A DNA stretch of 64,000 nucleotides from Flavobacterium sp. N1736 (GTDB lineage: Bacteria; Bacteroidota; Bacteroidia; Flavobacteriales; Flavobacteriaceae). Each line of letters opens with the position of its first letter. Positions within the stretch are counted from its first letter, which is position 1. The position numbers and the translations under genes are program-made. Location: positions 124,001 through 188,000 of the forward strand of contig NZ_CP109994.1 in NCBI RefSeq assembly GCF_025947065.1, written 5' to 3'. The notes beneath the pieces were generated by a model, which had not been told where the DNA came from, did no database searches, and saw nothing but the letters and a program-made list of their open reading frames with translations. Below are positions 59,981 through 64,000 of the stretch, one piece after another.

Positions 59981-60168
59981 AAATCCGTTTTAATCCGTGT
60001 TTTCGCGAAGCGAATCCGCGTCATCCGCGTTCTATTATTGGAGATTTACTTTGTCGAGTTAAGTGTGTGATTTCACTTGCTGGCGCGAGCGTCTCGCTCG
60101 TGCCTGTGAAGTTTTTGTATTGTTGGTATCTTAAGATTGTGTTCACGAGCGGGACGCTCGCGCTAGCG
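59981..60168. repeat. Cluster of palindromic repeat words
   Basis: Part of the 801-base gap 59701-60501. It holds TTTCGCGAAGCGAATCCGCG (from about 60001), a half MITE-like element (GTCGAGTTAAGTGTGTGATT near 60054), GGCGCGAGCGTCTCGCTCG (about 60081-60099) and ACGAGCGGGACGCTCGCGC (about 60145-60163). The last two are related to the palindrome at about 18190. No gene is seen. Confidence 0.6.
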
Positions 60169-60342
60169 GGAGATATCATTATAAAAATTACAAGCCTGCG
60201 GAGAAATACAAATATGACCGTCGCTTAAAGTATAGCTTTTAGGAATTTCTTTTGGTTTTAGTTTTAAATCAGCAATGGTCTGACTGAATATAGTTGTAGT
60301 AAATAACAGAAATAATACCGACAGGGGAATCGTAATTTCAAT
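60163..60342 (-). pseudogene. Truncated duplicate of the secreted-protein gene at 58612-59061
   Basis: The minus strand reads IEITIPLSVLFLLFTTTIFS and continues through ADLKLKPKEIPKSYTLSDGH and ISPQACNFY to a stop at 60163-60165. It matches the first ~55 residues of the intact gene closely. The start codon is changed from ATG to ATT, and the frame runs into a palindromic repeat after NFYND. DNA identity covers about 60180-60350 against 58900-59069. With no start and no C-terminal half it cannot give the normal product. Confidence 0.82.
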
Positions 60343-60415
60343 GGTTTTTGGTTTTGGTTTACCAAGCTAAAATAATATTTTTATTTGAGTTAATGGAAGT
60401 TTGTTTTTGGTGGAG

Positions 60416-60448
60416 TAAAAAAATCCCATTTACCTTTAGAAATGGGAT
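60416..60448 (-). terminator. Terminator of the HEPN-like gene
   Basis: ATCCCATTT (60423-60431) pairs perfectly with AAATGGGAT (60440-60448); on the minus strand an uninterrupted T tract follows. It lies about 55 bases past the gene at 60502-60948. Confidence 0.78.
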
Positions 60449-60501
60449 AATACAAAATTGATTTGCTTTACGAACGCGGATTGTAAATCTACTCTATAGT
60501 G

Positions 60502-60948
60502 TTATATTGGAGTTTTTTTATTTATTTTTTTTATTCTTCTTGCGGCTGAGGCTGTGTTCCTTACCAATGTTATACCAGTTTCTGCCAATTCTTGAATGTC
60601 ATTTTCAATTTGTTTGATTGATTGTGAGCCATCTACCATAGAATGCATTAATGTATTTCTTAAATTTTTCCATGTATCTAATTTATTGATCAAATCATCT
60701 CTATCAAGTTCATTTTTTAGTACTGAGCTAGTTGAACATCTCTCAACAAGTTTTCCTAGTTTTGGCCCCATCATTCTAATTTCTTTATTTTTAGCATCTA
60801 AGTTTCCCCCACTATTTTTTAAAAGTGAAACTAATCTGTCTTCAAGCAAAACATATTGTATCCATGCGGCTTCAAAATAAAATCCTTTAAAATATGTTTC
60901 TTCTAGTTGTGAAATGTATTTAGCGTAAATTAATTCTTTTGTTTTCAT
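60502..60948 (-). CDS. HEPN-like hypothetical protein
   Basis: A 148-residue all-helical soluble protein. The segment WKNLRNTLMHSMVDG contains R97-N-x3-H102, the RxxxxH pattern of HEPN RNase domains. The C-terminus is basic (RRIKKINKK). HEPN proteins are often toxins or defence nucleases, but no MNT-type antitoxin gene is next to it. The upstream gene at 61145 encodes a membrane protein on the same strand, 196 bases away. HEPN assignment is from one motif, so it is tentative. Confidence 0.6.
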   Translation of the reverse strand: MKTKELIYAKYISQLEETYFKGFYFEAAWIQYVLLEDRLVSLLKNSGGNLDAKNKEIRMMGPKLGKLVERCSTSSVLKNELDRDDLINKLDTWKNLRNTLMHSMVDGSQSIKQIENDIQELAETGITLVRNTASAARRIKKINKKTPI

Positions 60949-61089
60949 TATGATTATTTATATAAAATATGTTGTTTTGTCAGAGGATTTGGATTGTAAA
61001 AAAATGGTGTTGTTTTGTGTTGTGCGAAATCTCCCGACTTCGTATCCATTTCAATATTTTTTTGATTTGTGTTGTCTCTTATTATTGTC

Positions 61090-61115
61090 GCTGCGAAGTC
61101 GAGAGACTTCGCAGA
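61090..61115. repeat. Small palindrome before the HEPN-like gene
   Basis: CTGCGAAGTC (61091-61100) and GACTTCGCAG (61105-61114) form a perfect 10-bp stem with a GAGA loop. Related words (CTCCCGACTTCG) lie at about 61031-61042. Confidence 0.6.
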
Positions 61116-61144
61116 GCGAAAAAAAAATCGTTACCAATATCTTT

Positions 61145-61900
61145 TTATTTTAAAATAAAAGTTGATGCAAATTGTATATTAATGACTTTTACTATCAAAT
61201 ATATTAAAACTGATGTTGTTGTACTTAACATCACCCAATAGATAATGTAATATTTTTTTCTATTGTAATTTACCCTAGTTTTAGCTATACGCCATATTAG
61301 CATGGCTACTAAAATTAGATACATAATAGCCAATCCTAAGTAAAGTTTAATATCAATTGCTTTATCTAATTTAATTTTTTGAAATTCTTCTATTCCCAAA
61401 ACTTTACCATTTAAGGTGAAATTTGGATCTTCTTTGCCTATATAAATAATTTGAAAATTGAAACCAGCGTTTGGATCAAAATAATTCCAACGTATTTTTA
61501 ATGCATTTTTATTTAAAATGCTAAGGTTGAATTTTGAGATTGAAGGGTCTTTTTGTTTTGTTATTTTGTAATCTAGTATTCTTTTTGCTTTTGGAAGCAA
61601 TATTGATAAATTTTTACGCAAATCAGATTTAGATATTGGTAGATCTCCTGTATTTATGATAGAACCTGTAAGTAAGTATACATTATCGGTTATTATGATG
61701 GAATCTCTTTCTATTAATTTGATACTAGATGAAGAATTCTTGCTATCAAAGATAAGGGCAGTAGGTTCGCTAATTGAATATGAAATTTCTTTATCTCTAA
61801 TTCCATTATAATAAAATATAATTGATAAAATTAGGGATACGATTGTGAAAAACATAGTAACTAAATTAAATGGCCTTTTTACTTCTTCAAAAAATGTCAT
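61145..61900 (-). CDS. Hypothetical three-TM membrane protein
   Basis: A 251-residue protein with one membrane helix near the N-terminus (about 14-34), a ~130-residue domain probably outside the cytoplasm, and two C-terminal helices (about 182-204 and 219-240). No family recognised. Codon use is more AT-rich than the housekeeping genes, as in other accessory genes here. It lies 82 bases downstream of another unknown membrane protein (61983). Function unknown. Confidence 0.65.
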   Translation of the reverse strand: MTFFEEVKRPFNLVTMFFTIVSLILSIIFYYNGIRDKEISYSISEPTALIFDSKNSSSSIKLIERDSIIITDNVYLLTGSIINTGDLPISKSDLRKNLSILLPKAKRILDYKITKQKDPSISKFNLSILNKNALKIRWNYFDPNAGFNFQIIYIGKEDPNFTLNGKVLGIEEFQKIKLDKAIDIKLYLGLAIMYLILVAMLIWRIAKTRVNYNRKKYYIIYWVMLSTTTSVLIYLIVKVINIQFASTFILK

Positions 61901-61982
61901 GTTTTGGAATTTTTATTTATAAAAAATGTAGTAAAAGTAGATTATTTAACATCAAAAAAAAAATGCATATTTCTCTAAATAA

Positions 61983-62795
61983 TTACTTAATATAAAAACA
62001 TAGATTTGCAAATTCTTCTTTTGTATTTATTGAATTCAAATTCTTTTGATTAAAAGAATTTGAACAATTTAATTTAAAATTATATATCATTTTATATCTT
62101 TTTCCCGCAATATCTTCATAAGATAATTCAAGCTCAAGAGAGGGGAAATCTATAAATTCTTCAGATCTAAAAGATTGGCAAACTTCACTATACATTTTAT
62201 TTTTTGTCATTACATAATCCATGTATAAACTTGTTATTATAATTGGAATTGTTGTAGGTTTAATGTTTTTTTGCAAGCTTTCGGGTTTAATAAAATCTGT
62301 TTTTTTAATTATATTTAGATCATCAAAATTGTATGAGCTATAATATTCGTTATTTTTTGTGATTACAATTGATTTATCGCTCTTATCAATTCTATAATTA
62401 AAATCTGAATCTATATTACATATTTCTTTTAATGCCTTTTTGTAATCAAAATTCCACTGATATTCAATTTTACTTGCTACTCCATAGCCAATATTTTCAA
62501 AGAAAAATTGAGCCATTATAGAAAAACCACTTGTATCATTTTTGTTTACTGGCTCATGAAGATTATGAAGATGAAAATAATAAAATGATCGATTTTCTAA
62601 AAAAGGATTTCCTTTAACGGCCAGAGTAAATTCATTCAAATAAAGTTTTGGTTGATACATTGCACGACGCTGTTTCATAACTTCTTTTAAAGCAAATAAT
62701 GCAATTATGCTAGAAATGAATGTTCCAACGCCGGATAAAATATTAACCACAGTGCTAATGTTAAGTTCTGTAAATATTGAGTAAATTTTATTCAT
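61983..62795 (-). CDS. Hypothetical protein with N-terminal membrane anchor
   Basis: A 270-residue protein with a membrane helix at about 15-38 (VVNILSGVGTFISSIIALFA) and a soluble domain of ~230 residues with no recognised family. The region is AT-rich and the gene is followed on the same strand by the three-TM protein and then the HEPN-like gene, so the three may form an accessory group beside lysA. Function unknown. Confidence 0.65.
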   Translation of the reverse strand: MNKIYSIFTELNISTVVNILSGVGTFISSIIALFALKEVMKQRRAMYQPKLYLNEFTLAVKGNPFLENRSFYYFHLHNLHEPVNKNDTSGFSIMAQFFFENIGYGVASKIEYQWNFDYKKALKEICNIDSDFNYRIDKSDKSIVITKNNEYYSSYNFDDLNIIKKTDFIKPESLQKNIKPTTIPIIITSLYMDYVMTKNKMYSEVCQSFRSEEFIDFPSLELELSYEDIAGKRYKMIYNFKLNCSNSFNQKNLNSINTKEEFANLCFYIK

Positions 62796-62956
62796 AATAG
62801 TTTTTGAATAATTTTGAACACTAATAGACTATGATTTTAACAATAAGTGATTATTCAAATATAAGTGATTTTTGTTTTGGAAAGCATAAACTTTATATGT
62901 TCTACATTTGTGAATAAATAGAAGCTGTCGAAAGTATAAAAGTCTAAAGTATAAAA

Positions 62957-62990
62957 CAAAAAAATCCCGCTTCAATTAAGAAACGGGATT
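62957..62990 (-). terminator. Terminator of lysA
   Basis: AATCCCG (62963-62969) pairs with CGGGATT (62984-62990), extended by TT/AA after one mismatch; on the minus strand a T7 tract follows. It lies 25 bases past the lysA stop. Confidence 0.75.
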
Positions 62991-63014
62991 AAAGTGATAT
63001 TCTTTTTTTTTATT

Positions 63015-64000
63015 TTAAACTGTTGCAGCAATTTCTTCTGGCAACGGAATTTGATTTTTAAGCAAATCTTCGAATGTTTCGTGTTGGCGGATTAAAATTC
63101 CTTTTCCGTCTTTCCATAAAACTTCGGCTGGTTTGTACCTTGAATTGTAGTTTGAAGACATTGAGAAACAATATGCTCCGGCGTTTCTGAAAGCAAGAAT
63201 GTCACCTTCGGTAATTTCTGAAATTTTGCGGTTGTTGGCAAATGTATCTGTTTCGCAAATATATCCTACAACAGAGTAAAAACGCTCTTTTCCTTTTGGG
63301 TTTGAGATGTTTTCGATATAATGTTGTGAACCGTAAAACATTGGACGGATTAAGTGGTTGAAACCACTGTCAACTCCAGCAAAAACTGTTGATGTTGTTT
63401 GTTTTACTACGTTTACTTTTGCTAAGAAGAAACCTGCTTCGCTCACCAGGAATTTTCCCGGTTCGAAAATCAACGTTAAATCTCTGCCATATTCAGCACA
63501 GAAAGAATTGAATCTTTTTGATAATTTTTTACCTAATTCTTCGATGTCAGTTTCGATATCGTCTTTTTTGTAAGGAACTTTAAATCCGCTTCCAAAATCT
63601 AAGAATTCTAAATCTTTGAAATGTTTTGCCGTATCAAACAAGATTTCAGCTGCATACAAGAATACTTCAATATCTAAAATATCAGATCCTGTGTGCATGT
63701 GAATACCTACAATACTCATTTTTGTGTTCTCTACAATTCGCAATATATGCGGTATTTGGTGAACGGAGATTCCGAATTTACTATCGATATGTCCTACAGA
63801 AATATTAGCATTTCCTCCCGCCATTACATGCGGATTGATACGAATACATACCGGAATTTGTGGATATTTTGTTCCGAATTGCTCCAGAATAGATAAGTTA
63901 TCAATATTGATTTGTACACCCATTGCGGCAACTTCTTCGATTTCTTCAAGAGAAACTCCGTTTGGAGTAAAGAAAATTTTGTCAGGATCATAGCCAGCAT
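63015..64000 (-). CDS. lysA: Diaminopimelate decarboxylase, C-terminal part
   Basis: About 328 residues are visible and the frame stays open to the window edge, so the N-terminal part with the PLP lysine is outside. Motifs are GIHMHTGSDI, EFLDFGSGFKVPY (PLP phosphate Gly-rich loop), EPGKFLVSEAGFF and the substrate-binding YICETDTF with the active Cys. The end NAGAYCFSMSSNYNSRYKPAEV is typical. LysA converts meso-diaminopimelate to lysine in the cytoplasm. A terminator follows. Confidence 0.93.
   Translation of the reverse strand, partial: AGYDPDKIFFTPNGVSLEEIEEVAAMGVQINIDNLSILEQFGTKYPQIPVCIRINPHVMAGGNANISVGHIDSKFGISVHQIPHILRIVENTKMSIVGIHMHTGSDILDIEVFLYAAEILFDTAKHFKDLEFLDFGSGFKVPYKKDDIETDIEELGKKLSKRFNSFCAEYGRDLTLIFEPGKFLVSEAGFFLAKVNVVKQTTSTVFAGVDSGFNHLIRPMFYGSQHYIENISNPKGKERFYSVVGYICETDTFANNRKISEITEGDILAFRNAGAYCFSMSSNYNSRYKPAEVLWKDGKGILIRQHETFEDLLKNQIPLPEEIAATV

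Overview
The window looks like a chromosomal segment of a Flavobacterium-like member of the Bacteroidota (Flavobacteriaceae). The evidence is low GC, no obvious Shine-Dalgarno sites, several exact TAnnTTTG (-7) promoter boxes, the gene order ribBA / LptF-LptG-type permease / lolA / ftsK / dgkA, a TANFOR/FnIII secreted protein, and many short palindromic intergenic repeats. No rRNA, tRNA or CRISPR array was recognised.

Layout. 1-7.4 kb (minus strand): ribBA start, LptG-type permease, LolA, FtsK, diacylglycerol kinase, thiol peroxidase, a DUF6952-like small protein, a CGNC thioredoxin and a 2-Cys peroxiredoxin; that is, envelope transport, division and peroxide defence. 7.5-14.3 kb (minus): a muropeptide recycling group with a NagZ-like GH3, an AmpG-like permease, a GHL10 (DUF187) glycosidase and AnmK, plus a TPR protein and an internally deleted GNAT gene. 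14.4-18 kb (plus): Crp/Fnr regulator, SDR and DinB genes bracketed by a 52-bp direct repeat, then a secreted esterase.

18-25.3 kb is an accessory island. It holds an orphan HsdR-N-type nuclease, two small secreted beta-barrel-like proteins with a broken gene upstream, and an OLD-family nuclease plus UvrD helicase pair (Gabija-like, class 2 OLD). The two defence units are each preceded by a copy of the same ~130-bp leader.

26-31.2 kb is the most unusual locus. A 1188-residue secreted protein carries TANFOR/FnIII modules, a zincin motif (HELGHGIFGLEH) and, at the C-terminus, a region resembling the parvovirus-type phospholipase A2 (GPxNP loop, HDxxYD, AD). It overlaps a chain of three paralogous single-TM proteins and the collapsed remnant of a fourth. 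I read this as an effector with tandem immunity genes. A structured RNA resembling Flavo-1 lies upstream.

31.3-58 kb is mostly housekeeping: an FAD/Fe-S oxidase, an amino-acid permease, a methionine gamma-lyase-like enzyme divergent from an Lrp regulator, lipoamide dehydrogenase, a lipocalin remnant, DoxX, a DUF4349 lipoprotein, PabB, TilS, DsbD, AmtB, a Gfo/Idh oxidoreductase, ComM/YifB, an ABC-F protein, an esterase, a GNAT, a lipoprotein and a VOC protein. 58-64 kb holds poorly characterised genes (a secreted protein with a broken partial duplicate, an XRE regulator, a HEPN-like protein, two membrane proteins) and ends inside lysA.

Recurrent themes are repeat-bracketed insertions, genes decayed by internal deletion, and several families of palindromic repeats, one of which has entered the pabB reading frame.
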